A stretch of 64,000 bases of DNA from Ectocarpus siliculosus (Eukaryota > Sar > Phaeophyceae > Ectocarpales > Ectocarpaceae), in the NCBI GenBank assembly GCA_000310025.1, contig FN649729.1, positions 372,001-436,000 of the forward strand, read 5' to 3'. Below the pieces are notes generated by a model. It ran no database searches, was not told where the DNA came from, and was given only the letters and a program-made list of their open reading frames with translations. Positions 45,001-60,000 of this stretch are shown here, piece after piece. Both the position numbers and the translations under genes were made by a program. Position 1 is the first letter of the stretch. Each line of letters opens with the position of its first letter.

Positions 45001-48000
45001 CAGAGCGATCCTGAATAACCCGGCGTACAGTTTGATACTCATCGTTCCTGAGACTCAAGCAGCGAATCATGTCGAACTGAAGAACTGACCGCGGTGTCTT
45101 CGACAGTCAGCCTTGACATCGTAGTTGTGCCGTCGTTGGAGATGGAATACTCGTATGAAACGGTGTCACCCAAGCCAGCTGCAAGATTGCTCCCAGTGTA
45201 GGACCCCGTCGCCTCTTTGGGAGAGACGGCATTGCGGTGGACGGTGAAGACATGCAGGACAAGTCAAGATCCGTGTACAAAATAGAGCTTGCGATGTGTA
45301 GCGGCGGCGGCCAAGCACGCAACGACACAGAGGGACTTGTCCAAATCGAGTTGGAGGCGTCGTCAGCCTTTCTTTCGCCACACGACAGATTCCCACCCAG
45401 CAAGCAACGTATTCCTATTAACCCCAGGGCAAGAAAACATGGGCCGACAGTTTCAAGTTCGACCGCCCCCGCATCTCGAATATAGATATGCTACAAGGCC
45501 CCAGTTTGCTGGACGATGGGTCTCACCGATTGCAAGCACATTGGTGTTAGTGAGGGACACCAGAGTTGCGTTGGAGACCGTGGCGTCACCCTCTTGCGAG
45601 TCCACGGAAGAAATATCCACTGTGGTCACCATTTGCCCCGCATCGATGTCCGTCTGTTGCACCTGCTCGTTTTTGGAACAAACCACGTGGGAGGTGTAGG
45701 CGCGCATGCATTGTATCAAAGCAACGTACATGGTGTGCTGCCGGCATCACCATGTAGAAAATACGAGAATATAACTTTTCTTTGCTGGTGGTTGTTTTCC
45801 TTCCTCTGAACAGAAGAAACAGATACCACGTGCCATCTGCCAACCAATGCTGTTGCACCAGGCCGAAAAGCTGTCTGAACACCTAAAACAAGTGTCATAT
45901 CGAGGAACAAGTTCATGTGCGCTATGGCCATACGCGTTTAAAACAGTTGAGACATGTTGTGGTTTTGAGGAACAAAACATACCAACAGCGAGTTCAACGA
46001 AAAGTATTGGAAGGTGCTCGGAGAACCAAAACGAAAGTACCTCGGTGTCAATTGTGCACGTGAAGTTCGCCCCGGGGGACAGCGCGTCGGCCTCTGAACA
46101 CGCTTGGCAGCCTTCGTTGAAGCTGGAACTCGTGATGCAGAAGCTTACGAGCGAGGTCGTGCCGTCGTTCTTGATGGTACAGGCATGGCTGACCTTCTCG
46201 CCGATGTTGGCGAGACCATCGCCTTCATCACCATCCGCCCATGTGCTTTTCAGTTCTGTTAGGAATGGATAACAACCCAATACAAAATATTATCGACCGT
46301 TGTAGAACAACATCGTTGCATTGATGAGGTGAGAAACAATATTTACATCATTGTGTACCTCTGAAATACGGGACTTTGGCTATAGACTACACTATTTGGT
46401 TTGAGGGCATGTACCGTGGGACAGCCCCGCAAACATGATTATTGTAGTCGATTAACTGTACCATTCAAAACAATCAATTTTCAACTCCAGAACACGCACG
46501 CCGGACTTGCTCAACCCGAGTTATTGCGGATGACACGTAATTCGTGCGTACCGAGGGACACGATTGCCGTGCCGAGAAGTTCAACCCTGCTGTCGTCGAG
46601 TTTCACAATGCGGGACCCTTCAGAATCCACGCACGACACGGTGCCCACGTTTTGTATCGCCCCGTCGTCGATGTCCTCTTGCGTGATAATATATTCTCCC
46701 ATGCAAGTGACTGCCGACGCCTGTGGGCAAAGCTCTGTCGATGCAGGCAACACGGCAATTGAATGTATTGTTACGGCTTGGTTACTGAAGGTAGCACGGG
46801 GGCTTCGACGTTGGCATCCAATTGTGCATGGTTAAGATTTTCTCGCAGACGCTGAAGAACACATAGACTATGTAGCTGAGAGAGGTGTGGCTCGGAAGAA
46901 GGGCCTAGAAGCACGCGCATATTTTTGGGTTTAACCACAAGCAAACGCAGCCCATACCCGCTGGAAGGGCATTGCAAGGATTCCCGCACGGAGCTTACGC
47001 CGATAGCCAAGGCTTCATGTACCCTCTCGTTCTTGGGTTAACCCTGAGTGACCAGAGATTGTTCTCTCCTGTCTCGCCCTTCTTAGTGCTTCGGTCTCAG
47101 GTTTGAGGCGCATTCACGGGTCCAAAATAGGTTCAAAGATACTCCTCACTCAAAGCGTAGCGTTGTGTCCAACACTAAGACTCACCTGTGACGGAGTTAT
47201 CGCAGGACATTTCACTGCCCAGGAGGAGGTCGGAAACCACAAGCTCTTGCAGGCAGGTGTTGCCTGTGTTGTCAACTTTAATCGTGTAAATGATGGAGTC
47301 GCCAGCCTCCAAGATGTCGTTGCTACCCTTGTAAGTTTGGGCCTCCGTGACTAGCACAGGCAAATGGTGTTTTCGTTGACATCCACAGGGTACGGACACA
47401 GACAAGGGGTGGGGGTGAGGGAGGCGTAAGGGAGCCGCGTTTTTCTGATTCGGGTGACTTCGTTGGGGTGACCAACCGGGAAACAAGACGGTGATGGGAT
47501 GTGCTTCTCACGAGACAAGGTAGTATGAGAGGCTCAATGGTCGCACTCAAGCCGCAGGTTGCTCTTGTGAAGGGTGAGAAACTTCATAGCCTCACCGATG
47601 GTGACGTTCGCGAGCCGGGTCAGTTCTTGCCAAGAGCTGTGGGGCTCCTCGATTTCGTTTTGAGGTCCGGCTGCGGCGACGACAACGTCGTTCCCAATTC
47701 CTCCCACGTCAAGGTGCCCTTGTTCGACCTGCAGAATAATAGCACATGCTTTTGACTACGGTAATCTTGGTTGGGGTGTTCTAAGCCCCATGTGACTGGA
47801 ATGTCTCATTACGTTGAGGAGGCAGAAGTGTTGCACATTAATTCATGGGACTGGTGGGCTGCGGTGGGTGGTGGACAAGAAGGCGGCCGAAGACTGCAGG
47901 AGGGTCTCCACGAATGGTCTCGTCTTGGTACCCTTCCTATGCCAATGCATCCCATCAGAGGGGGGGGGTGCTGTGCGCCCACCACAAACGGCAAAAACGG

Positions 48001-51000
48001 CGTTGCTAGGGGCGTATTCCAACTTCATGGGCACGATGACGTGATCGTTTTCACAAACCACCCACCTTCGGAACCTGAAGTACGACTGCGTGAGAAAACT
48101 CTGAAGCGAAACGTGAACTGCGAACCTGCTCATGCCCTGAGCTATCGGCATACCCAAGCGAATCGATTCAACACTCAGCAAACTTCACGAGGTTCACCTC
48201 TGCTGCTGCTGTACACTCGATGGTGCCTCCTGGAGCGAGTTGAAACGAGTCTAAGACAGGATCACATGTCAGCGCGGCTGCAGAGTAGCCACTGTGCAAA
48301 GGAGGTAGCGACAAGAGGACGCAATGATTAATGCAGAGTTTTGTCAGAGCACAGGCCTTGGGTGTACCTCGACTATTGGTGCGCTGCACCTTTGTATCCG
48401 TGCCATGTTCGCACGGTTCGCGCGAGATAGACGTGCGGTACCGTGCAGCACTTTTCCCTGCTGTACGCACGGTCGCATGGGTGTTTCCATCACCCTATAC
48501 AGCTCCTACATACGTCCTCATCGAAACCAGACATACCATATATTTTGCGCAACTCAATATCTGTTTCGATGTATTGGACTAAACGGATGGAGACCTTCGG
48601 CACGTCAGTAATGAAGTCTGCTCGTTCCCCCGCTCAGTAACCAACTTCCTAGATGGTCAGAGTCACTTTGGACTGAACCAAAGACGTCCAAATCGGTGTT
48701 TGTCCCTTTTCATGTCAGGCTTCACAATTGACGCACCTCGAGTGTTGATCTTCCAGGAGTGAGCTGCTTACAGCGATAGCGGACAGAGTAGTGGTTCCCT
48801 CATTCGTGATGGTAATGGTGTACTCGACCGTGTCACCAGCCGACTCGCCGATGATTGTGTCGCTGTCGACTAAATCCTCTCGGATGTTAATCCCAACTTT
48901 GTCCGTCGTCGAGAATGTCATTGTTGCCGATGAAGTGGTGGTGAATGGTGCTCCCAACGGTGGGGTGCTCGCCACACTTCAATACAAGAAGAACGTGCAC
49001 AAGGGTAAAGGGTGAGCGGGGGGATGTTTAATTGTTCCACATATACACCTAAATATCACGGGCACATAGCCGATGGAGATCAATGTACATGCAGCATACT
49101 GTGCGGTGGACTCAGTTCTCTATTGTAGATTTTCTCTCCGCCTTAGATTAGCTTGTTTCTTGACGTTAGCTTCGTGCGTGTGCGCGAGCGGAGACCGGAC
49201 GTCGTGTCGATCTAGGCAACAAGAACACACATGCAAACCAGTACAGCCAAACGGAGTCCTCGGGTAAAGGTCAACGATCCACCAACATTTTCCAGATATG
49301 TTCTCCACCCTTGCGAAGGATAAAGGGACCAAGATGGGACCCACCACGCTCCCCGCTGGTTCACACTCATACCTTATCCCACGCTCACCAAGCATCGCAT
49401 GATCGATTCGCTACTTCTCGCGGAAATACCACTTAATCAAACTAGAAGGTAACATCCGTGAGACAAGCACTGAATTTCTTAATTCTGCCTTCTTTGGGTC
49501 AGCTTCAGCCTCGGAAATAGGTTACTACCGGTCGGAAGAGTACAGTGAAATTGTCGGATAGACTGCAGCGCTGAGTTGTAGCATGCGCAGCACATCATGC
49601 GGTGTGGTTACGGAAACACCCTGACTTACCTGGCAACATTGGCCAGGCGTCCCGCATCAATGTTCTCTTGCGTGATGATGTACGTCGGAGTGCAAGTAAA
49701 CTCAGTGTTTACCTCCCACCGGTCTGGTATACCGCTCCCACAGTACATTTCGAGTCCCCCTGTATCAGAACGCAGGCACGCGTCCACGTCAAGAGAAAGC
49801 TCATATTCGATGTCATTCCGTCGGACGGAAGAGCGAAGGACGTTGGTAGCAAAACCGTAACATCAACGGTATGGCGACACTGACTATCAGGGTTGAACCC
49901 AGCTGAAGAGCCTGAAATTTCAACGAATGCAGCACAGCATGCCGCCTGGATAGCCTCCCAACCGTGCGTTTCGCCCCACCTTCAAACAGGGAGCCTGTGA
50001 CAGCCACCTCGGTGAGATCGACGTTGCCGATATTCGTAGCAAGGATTACGTACTCCACCAGCTCGCCTACCGCCGCATAGTTGTCGACGTGATCACTAGG
50101 CGTATGCGTCGCGTTCACGGTGACCAAAACTCCAGGCTCCTGACAGAGAGTAAACGAGACTGAACGTTGATCATCAAGCCTTTGAGAGTGGCCTCTGCTG
50201 CGCGTATTACCAATTCGCAAGCAGTAAATAACGTACGCCAGGAACACGCCTGATACTTCCTGAAGAAACCTCGTCGATTTTACAACCACAACGCGAAAGG
50301 AAAAGTATCATGGTATCCCCCCCTACGGAACTCTATCCGCACGCTTTCACCGTGCTTCCCATAAACGAAAACAAAAGCTGCACATGAGGTTATCACCTGG
50401 ACCATGCTGACCACCGAGAAGGACTCAGCTTTCACCCACGCATCCATGGTGCCCGGGCTGCTTTCGTGCCATGCTTGGACTTCTTGGTTGCTTTCTTTCA
50501 CCCCAGAGTTGATCTGTGGCGCGGTTTGAAGTTGAGTACGTGAAAACATCGTTAAACTTATGATTGGCTGAAGCAAGGCCATGTGTGCGTTGTAGGCACA
50601 GACTAAGTCTACTTTCGACGTTCGAAACACCTAAACGACACCCTCGTGGAACGCCGTACTGGTACTGTTCGCATTCTTCTCGTTTGACCAAGATATTTAG
50701 GTCACATTCCCTGGCCTGCAGGAAAGATGGAGATGGTGTTATCAAGGCGGGTGTACTACACACCGTATCCCGTGTAGAGCGCTGTTTTCAATATCTAGAC
50801 GTTTTGAACCTACGCTCGAAATCCGCCCTCGAAGAAACGAACACATCGTGGCTCGATGGGAAGAGCTCAAGTTGACACTGGATGGAACCGACAATGTAAA
50901 GTATTGGGCGAAACAACGTGAGCGATGTCGGGCAGCAAGTGCAGACAAGTATTCCGTATACGAAACCATACTGGTGGCGCGTTAGTACCTCTTCTTGAGA

Positions 51001-54000
51001 AACCACATCCGTTCCGCTGCAGAAAATCTTCGAGGTCGGGGTAAGACCAGCATCGGGATATCGAGCAAGACCGTTCACTTCACCCGGCTTGGAGCCTACC
51101 ACCGAGTTTCCGTTGGTATCTGTGCACGTGATGATCGTCCCGTGTTCTCCAAGAACGCTATCGCGCATGGAGATGTTGTAGAGGCTGAGCAGGCCGTTAT
51201 TGCTCAGTGAGTACTCGTAGGTCACGCTGTCTGTGGTAGCGGCTGGCGCGGCGTCAGTCTCCTTCGGGTATGCGTGGGACGTCTCCATTCGGACCGACCC
51301 GACCTGTGAAAAATTGTCGACGATCCAGAGGGGTAGGGTTGAAAACACACTAATATCTACCACCGTAGGTCGCCTCACGTGAAAGGGAAACTTGTGGTTA
51401 ACACCATGCTCGGAGTGTGCCGAGGTTCGGGGTATTTTACGAGGAACGCGAAGGACACGCTGTATTCTGTGCCGAACGTCAGACGAAAATCGGTGCCGTC
51501 CCGTAGAGGTTGTTCATATTCGTTCACCTGCTTGAGTGTAACCGTGTCGCCCTTAGATGCTCCCACTTCGTAGCCATACTGATCTTTCGCGCTAATCGTA
51601 ACGAAGGTCGCCCGGGAGAGGTTGTGGATATCTTCCGCCGTCAGCTTGTAGGTACCGGTGCACTCCACGGAAGCACCAGCCACGAGGGGGCTGGTCAGCA
51701 GCAATGCTTCCCCAACGTGTTCTACCGAAACCTCCGAAGGACATTCGATTGTCGAAACCTCCTCTGATCGACGCCACGCGAAATGAAAACAAGATGCGGT
51801 TTAGGGCAATGGCCAGCGAATGTTCAGGTATCTTACATAGCCGTGGCCTGGGCAGCTGGAGGCCAGCCGCGAATGAAGGTTTTCACTCGTGAATGGTCTG
51901 CGTTCGTACGGACTTTCCTCTCCTTTCGCTTGCCATAGAACCGCCAAGTTCTCACTCCACGAATACCAAACGGAAGCAATCCTTACAATTCAACTCATGC
52001 TGCGTTGACCAGAGCTCATTGTCTCACCTGACACCAACGAAGAATCTTTGATCGTTACGCCGTAGAGGACCGCATGGCCATCATTACTGATGGTATATGT
52101 GTACCTGCGATTCGCGTTCAGCACCAGCCAGCATAGATGTTGGTCAGACATAAATGTTGGTGGCTTGTTAAAACAACAAGGATGTCGATCTATGCAATAT
52201 CGCTGTTTGTTATTCAGAAAGTCGAGGCTTGATTGTGCCAACCTCGGGCGTCGATAAACTCACGTGATGGTTTCTCCCGTTTCAGCCTTCCCATCAGCCG
52301 GCAAGTCATCTTGGAATGTGCTTATCACACCTTTGGAGCGAAGTAAGGTTGGGGAAATGTCCTTGATAAGTTGATTCCGCGTTGAACAGCTGGGGCGAAG
52401 GACTCAACGGCATATGTGCTGTCACCCTTGAGTGCATTAAGAAAATCGGCGCACGTGGCGGTGCAGCAAGTGACCATTCTACTTCGCTCTGTTTCATGTA
52501 TGTACGTGATAGCTGAACGATTAGGATCACCAAACTCTCGGATAGAAGGTGGAACTAACCACATTTCAGGACTACAGCTGAATGCTGCAGCCTCGTCGCC
52601 TGTGTACGGTGCCAGCCTCTCCAAGAGGAAATGTCAAGTCGCACGGAAACATCAAACTGCCATCCCGCCACGCAACAGTGGGCAGTACAATCTTGGTAGA
52701 CGCACATACTCAAGAGTCAAGTCACGTACACCATGGCCTTGTCCTTTTCTAACAAACTCTCGAGAACTATGACCCAAATGGGTTTCTCACCGATACTGAT
52801 AGATGGAGGTTTCTTCAGCAAGGTTGACGTGGAGGCGGACGCTGGTGGTATGCTCTGAGATAACGGATCACGGGCTTCTACCCTGTGACCTCGGGCAGGG
52901 ACGGCGAAAGGGGTACTCGCAAGGTGAGAGATAGGTCTACCGGGGTAGAGGGGTACAACTAAATAGTGGTTACGATGGTTGTCATCACTGTTTCATGGAG
53001 ACGTGAAACTGATGTGAAAACATTCCCACTTTTCTCTCACAAAACTGATGTGAAAACACTCCCATTTTTCTCTCGCAAAGCTGCGCTCTGTAGCGTGAAT
53101 ATTTATTGATAACTTGCATAGGTCTCTCACAAGAACACCTTCCAGATTCTACGGCACTTGAAGATGTTTGCAGGCAATTGCGATGGAGTTAGCTTTAGGT
53201 TCGTTGCCACGGGTACGCCAGAGCCACAATGAACGTTTCCTCGAAACCTGTTCGCCTTCGAGCAGGTTGCACAGCTTTTCTACACCTGCAAGTTGCAAAA
53301 CTCGTCATTGGACTAGAAGATGAAGAGTCTTCCGAATTATCACACTGAACCGAGCGCTTGGCAACCATCCTTACGTCACAGTGTTGTTGCTCCACCCGCT
53401 AACGACGTCTGGCCAGAATATCGTGCGGGTTCCGGTGCAGGTGAAAATCTCGCCAACGGCTAGGTCTTCGAGATCGCCACAGTCGAGAGTGATGTCTGAG
53501 CTCGCAAGGCTGGCATCCGTCAAATCGATGTTCCCGGTGTTGGTGACCTGCGTGTAGTGTTCGGGTTGTCAGACAGAGGGATATGGTCATTGTGACATGA
53601 ACCGTAGACTCCAAATCGCGGGGAGTAATTCTCTTGGGCATCACTTGCGAATCAACATTCACGAGTCAAACTTTTCCAGAGCAGCAGGAGGCTGTTCCTG
53701 GTTCTTTCGTCGCCCAACGGGAAATACACAGTAAAAAGTAGATTTCGAGTATCGTGAGCTCTAGATGTCCCGCGCTGTGGATGGTCCATGCTCCGTTTCT
53801 CCTCTTGTGACCTTCGATCGGGGACACCGATATGTTCGGGCTCACCGTTATCCCGACGGCCACTGTTTCTGTACTGTCCGCATATCCATCCATGCCGCCA
53901 GCCGCGCCATCCTGCCAGGTAGCCGTTGATTCTGAGGCGTGCCCACAAGGGTTATGGCGAAATATTCGGTATTGATGGGCAGCTTCACTATTAGTTTCGT

Positions 54001-57000
54001 GCAAGAATATTACCTAACATGCATGGCGTTCACGTCTATGGTGCCGCCCATCAAATTATCGCCACATTCCGCATGTTCCCTGTGTCATCATATTCTTACG
54101 CACTCTAATGCAGCGCACCACGCGGGTTTCATACAAATTGCTGTGCAAACACGAAGCAAAGCACCGAAGGTTCAACGGAATTCGGCACGGCCTTCCTTTG
54201 TGTGCGGCTCACCTACGTCGACCTCAGGTGCCCAGGGAAGTTCGACAACCGTTTCCACAGTATCGCCCACCGGATCGCCGTTCACGGCTGAACCACTGAC
54301 GCTCGCCTCTTTCGTTACTCTGCCGGCATTGACCTCAGCTTGGGTCACCTGGAATGGGTATGTATTTAGCATGCAGCACGTAACACGACGGCGTCTACTT
54401 GAAGGATCAAGCTGCAACATACGCAAGACCCATTATGGAAGTGCTCCTTGAAGAGTGTGGCGGTAAAGGTGCACGAGCCGGAAAGATGATATTACCACGT
54501 TTTGGATGAGCCCGAGGCAGACCAAGTGCGCCACGTAGATTGTTCGTGTCCGACCGTACGTGTACAAGCATCGCCGTACTGCCTGAATCCTTTCTCGGCC
54601 TCGACGTCAAGATAGCACACCGACAGCTGAGTTAACCGGTTCTAGTAGTTTATTTCGACATTCTTGCAATCAAAGGGGAGCTGCTACAGGTTGAAAGGAC
54701 AGGTCGATACGAACAGTTCAAACTAGGAGTGTTTCCAAACCTGGCTCGAGCCCCGGCACTTGTATTCTTCGCCCTGCCCAAGGAGACCAGACTCGGGCTC
54801 TTCACACTTCATATCTGCCCTAACATCCTCCACATTCAGTGCACCCAGCGTGATAATCCCCTCGTTCTTTACCACGGCAAGGTAAGAAACGTTTTCGCCG
54901 GCGTTCGCGCACTCGCTACCATCGGCATCCTCCCATGTGCCCGATTCGACTGAAGGGAGGGGAAGTTAGGAGCGTGGTTTCACAGCGAAGACGAGAAACA
55001 AGGAACCGTACGAGATGAAAGTCTGGCTTCGGTCGGGAATCAACATGAAGCAAGCGTAGTTGCATGCATGCGCTTTCTGCGGGTCTGAAGCGCAGGAAAC
55101 AAACAGTACCCACAGGAGCATTTTGAATTTGACAGGTAACGGCCGTAGTGGCAAACGACTTTCTTAATCTCCTACCAAAGGAAACGGAAGCCCATTGGTC
55201 CAGGTCGTGGGTGAAAAAAGAATTGCCGGAAATCGAGGTATTGGATGGGCTCATGGACGTCACCTGCACGCAACGAAAAGCGATGGGTAGGATCAAGGCA
55301 TGTGGCACGCGTATTATGGTCAGCGCATTGTATCAATGGTGATTTGGTTGTACTGGCCATGCAAGTCCTACTCCTGCACTCTACTTTGTTCGAGAACCAA
55401 GCATGAGCACAGAGAATAATGACGGGGTACTTCCCTCATTGACACACCCATCACAATATTCCCTGGGTACCAAAGAGCGCGAAGAACTCTGGGACACCGT
55501 CGTCTCCATCGTCGTTGAAACGTTCTGCCTATTCTTGACGCAACTATATATGCGACTTTAAAACTCTTTACAGTATTAATCTTCCACCTATGAACGAGGA
55601 AGAGTTGCCAGCGATTCGCTATCAGACCTTTGCCATGCCGCTGATGGAGCCCGCGTCGACGTTGGCATGGGTTAGACGAGTCTGTGCTTCACACATGATG
55701 GGGTGTCCATCCGGATGCGATGAGGGAAGGAAGCCGCTGGCCGTGCCGGAAAAATCGTAGTCGCACGTGATGCTGTCGCTAAACATCTCGTCAGTCAGTA
55801 AAACTTGGTTCAGTCTTGTGTCACCCGTATTTATGATGGAAATGTCGAAGGTGGCCGTGTCGCCTGCGTCGCTATATGTCGGATCGATGCCGTCGGTGTA
55901 TGTGATACTTCTCATAGTCTTTTCCACCGAAATGACGGACCTTCCGGGCAGCGGGAAGGTGTCCGTCTCCTTTTCGTCTACTGATGTCGAGTCGGGAGAC
56001 GGAGACCACGCTTCGACGGCAGTCTCGCTGAAAACGAAGCCAGCATCAACGTCATCCTGCGGGGCAAACAAGATGGGTCGTTATTCCGTGGTGCTCCATG
56101 CCTTGAGAGCAATCGCACACATACTCTTCAATCCGTTGGCTCACCTCGCACCGCTTGGACGCAAAGTCTCGACGGGTAGGCTCCGCTGGCATCACTGTCG
56201 AGCACGGTATTTCACCGAAGAAAACACCATGTACGTAAATGAAGCTACACCGGGTACAAATCCTGAACGAAAATGTTCGTGCCGAAGGCGACCCTTAACA
56301 GGGAAGGTAACGAAGCGCGCACCTGGGTAATGGTGTAGCCAGTCTGGCCTGTACACGATACAACCGCCGCTGGCCCCAGCAGGAGGTCATCCAGCGCTGG
56401 CGTGCACACCAAAGTGACCTGCCAGCACACGGTCATTGGTCGCGCGAAATCGTACTGCACTGTCGGTGTGTGAGTGGTTGAAAAGGTAAATGTTCCACAA
56501 ACCTACAAGCTGTCATGCCCCCGCTGTTTCAGCGAAGTATTGTTTTCGAGCGAGGGACGTATCAGGCGGTAACTTCCGAACGTTCTCATGTTGGAGAACA
56601 AGAAGGTCAACAAGTAACCCTCTTGATGCCGTTCGTGTGTACATGTGAACTGACAGCCGAAATGTGAGAGCATCGTATCCCGACGACAAACCTTGGTATG
56701 TGTGAGCTGTAGCTTGGATAACGTTGTTGTTCCAGAGTTGTAGACGTCCAAAGTGTAGGTGATGGTGTTTCCGAAGTAAGCTGCGTAAGGATCCCCGGTG
56801 TATTCTCTTCTCTTCACTGCATTCATCAGACACATTTCGGAGCAAATGCGCCGGTTAGTAAGGTTTACGACGGGTAAATATAACTTATTTGCATGGTGCA
56901 GCCAGGCTTGCAGACCACCAATGAAAAACTGCCTACCTAGAACGACGACATTTCGTGAACCAATGAGGCTGCGTAGCTCGTCTCGCCACGGTATGTAAGA

Positions 57001-60000
57001 CAAGTCAACTATCAGCTGGGCCTGCAACATTCGGCATAGCAGCCTCTGTCCGGACTGACTGGACCTCGTACCTAGCAAGAGTCCATTTTCGCGACTCAGT
57101 GGAAGGGTCATGGTGCCCTCGGCGTTAACTTCCTCCGATTGAGCATCGGTCGCGGTGACCATGGCGACCATTTCCACCGCACCAGCATCGATTTCGGCCT
57201 GGGTGACCTGCTCAACAAGCGGCAAAGCCAATCCTTCAAGTACCGAAAACATCTAAGTACCTGATGTAGGGCCATATGTGATGAACAGTGAGCGCATGAT
57301 GGCTCGGACATGGTACACTCAGGGGTGACTCTACCGCAAGCACACCCAACTACCACAGGTGCCACACTCTCATATCTAGCAATAACGATATCACCAACAA
57401 GGAGTAGAAGCCTTTTTGCAGGGCGAGACATCCTCACCAACGAAGCGAATGAGCAGACGAAGGAGTCGCCTGGTGGAAGCTTGCCGTTGTCCGACACTAC
57501 ACACGCCAGGCAATCCTCGCCGAACTTTTCGTCAATGACGCAAACGTTTGAAAGTGTCGTGGTTCCCCTGTTGGTAACGTTATAGGTCCTCGTCAGCGTT
57601 TCGCCCGCTACGTGGTGGCCTTCCTCGCCGTCCACCCAGTCCCCGTTTACAGCTGGTGAAGTGTGATGAGGAAACGTATACATGAAACGAATCAAAATCG
57701 TTCGTTGGAATCACATAAAAGTTTCCGGGGAACCCCTTTGTAGCAAGGCTTGTGGCAACAGCGCGCGGGGAAATGGGTTGCTCAAATCCTGAATGTGCCT
57801 CCTACCGTTTATTATAGTATTCATGCTCCCCACTTTCGAATTTGCTTGCACACGCAAACATCACTGTCACAAGCGCAAGATGTAGTCGCGTGGGCTCACC
57901 AACGGTCGTCGAGGGAGTCCCGGGAAGAGCCACAGTTTTGCTAGCACTATCCGCGACATCTGGCCCATCCGGTTCGCCGGGACTTGAAGCAGACACGGTA
58001 AACGTGTTTTCCACGTGACCCCTGTCCATATCGGCTTGCTTGACGATGTACGTGCCTGTGCACGCCATAGCCTCATCTTGGGGGCAGGTACCTGGACGAT
58101 GGGACGTCGGGGCGTTGGTGTCAACCCCGGTATACAGCGTTTGGAAAGGGGTCTCAAGGCATGTTCCTGATGGACAAGCTTTGCTTGAATCTCCATCGTT
58201 TGAAATACCACATGCCTACCAGGCGGGGGCGTACCTTTGTAGGGCAGCTGGCAGGACGTGCTGAGCGTGTCGGCCAGGACTATCTGGTACAAGCATGTCG
58301 TGCCAGTGTTGGTGATGATAACCTCATACGTAATGATGTCTCCCGTACCCAGGATACCGTCCGCTCCATTTGAGACGGATTCATCCATCTCTGCCCAACG
58401 ATCGATGAGAGACCGACCGTCGACAAACATGGCGGACAGATCGCAGGCAAAGTATTTCAGTATGGTGACATCAGCTCATGAGAAAGAATAGAAAATATGA
58501 TGGTGGCACGGTGGTTCTGTACAACCAGATGGTGAACACCAAATACTGCTCTTCGCTGCGCATGGAGCTAGCGCAACATGCACCGAACCTGATACATCTC
58601 ATGGTTCTTGGACGGGTTGGTAACGATTTGACCGGCGATCCCTATCAGCACCTTCAATCACAAGTGGGATGCTCCACAATCCACTATCCAAAAGAGATGT
58701 CGATGGCAGTGGCAAACACCTGTCCCGTTACGTTTATCTTTTCAACAATCCTGACATTGCTTACAGCTGAGTACGAACTGAGCAGCTCACCAACCAGTAC
58801 TGTGGATGCCGGCGTTAACTCGTGCCACAACGTCGCCTCTCCTGGCGTACTTCCCAGAGGGCTGGTTGTGGAGACCTCTGCTACCAGGTTCACCCCGGCG
58901 GCGTCCATGTCGTCTTGTTGTACCTGCAAAACAGCGCAGTCGGTTGCCGAAACGATGCGTGTGCTGGCAGGTAGGCAACGAGCTTATCGTTTGACACCAA
59001 AGACGATGCAAGCAACTTACTAGTTCAACGGATGTCACCATTCTCACCTCATATACCGCCAAGCAGTTGACCGTGCCTTGAGGCGCCAGTTCCAGCCCGG
59101 CGAGGTTAGGCTCGCACGATATCTCCGCCTCGTCTGATATACCACTTTTACAACAGAAAAGGGCAACGCATGGCTCATCAAACGGTGTTTTGCTCTGTAC
59201 TTGGGCAGTGAACAAACGACTCGACAAATATATCAACTGCAAGATAATACACCCGTCATCACCACGGACATTCACCAAGTTCTCGTAACTCCATATATTC
59301 ACCAAGCTTGCGGTAGGACTCCTCTGATGCATCTGACAATGTGGGTGAAGGTCTGGGTCTTGGTTGACAGCGCCGTTCTGGCGGCTGCCATCCCTGCGTC
59401 TATTGAACCTTCCTCACACGGCACGTACCAAGAAGATGTGGCAAGGTACTGTTCGACGTATCGTACCTCACTAACTGTTCCAGCAGCTGCGTGCTGGCGA
59501 CGCTCACTGAACTCAGGGTGGTGGTGCCAGTGTTGACCAGACTGATCTTGTACTTGATCGTGTCCCCTGCAGAATCTCCCGCAACACCCGCATCGTTTTC
59601 GGCTATGGTGGTCGTAGATACCAAAACTGACCCAGTGCGGTTGAGGGACTGGACCGCGGTGTCTGTATCTGTGACAGGACTCCCATACGCCGAGGAACCG
59701 ATCACGCTGCGGAGAGAATAACCCGATCAGTGTCAACGGTCGGAGCGGTTTGCAAAAAGCGGTATTCGTTTTGTAGTTCATGGAGTCAAACCCTTCTTGT
59801 CTTCCAAGTAGTACGGCAGGAACACCTGTTCTGTGTTTTTCTCGTGAAACAGCCTACGATAACGTGCCAGAATCGCGTCAGCCAAAACACTGCTAGGTGC
59901 GCTCATATTTATGTTCCGAGGCATGAGAAAAATCTCCTGCTCGACTGCAGGAAATCGTGTCGGGTGCCTAATTGTTGCTTTCTGATTGCTCACCTCATTG

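Larger units (their letters stand above)
42110..53931 (-). repeat. Higher-order repeat copy B (classes a-o, s-z; 10 modules)
   Basis: This block has 23 exons, about 3.7 kb coding, in the same order and phases as copy A and also without p,q,r. Shared absence of that cassette and near-identical exon lengths make A and B the closest pair. The small e exon (N-D-G-H-A-V-L) lies 10.36 kb from that of A and 12.1 kb from that of C. Confidence 0.85.
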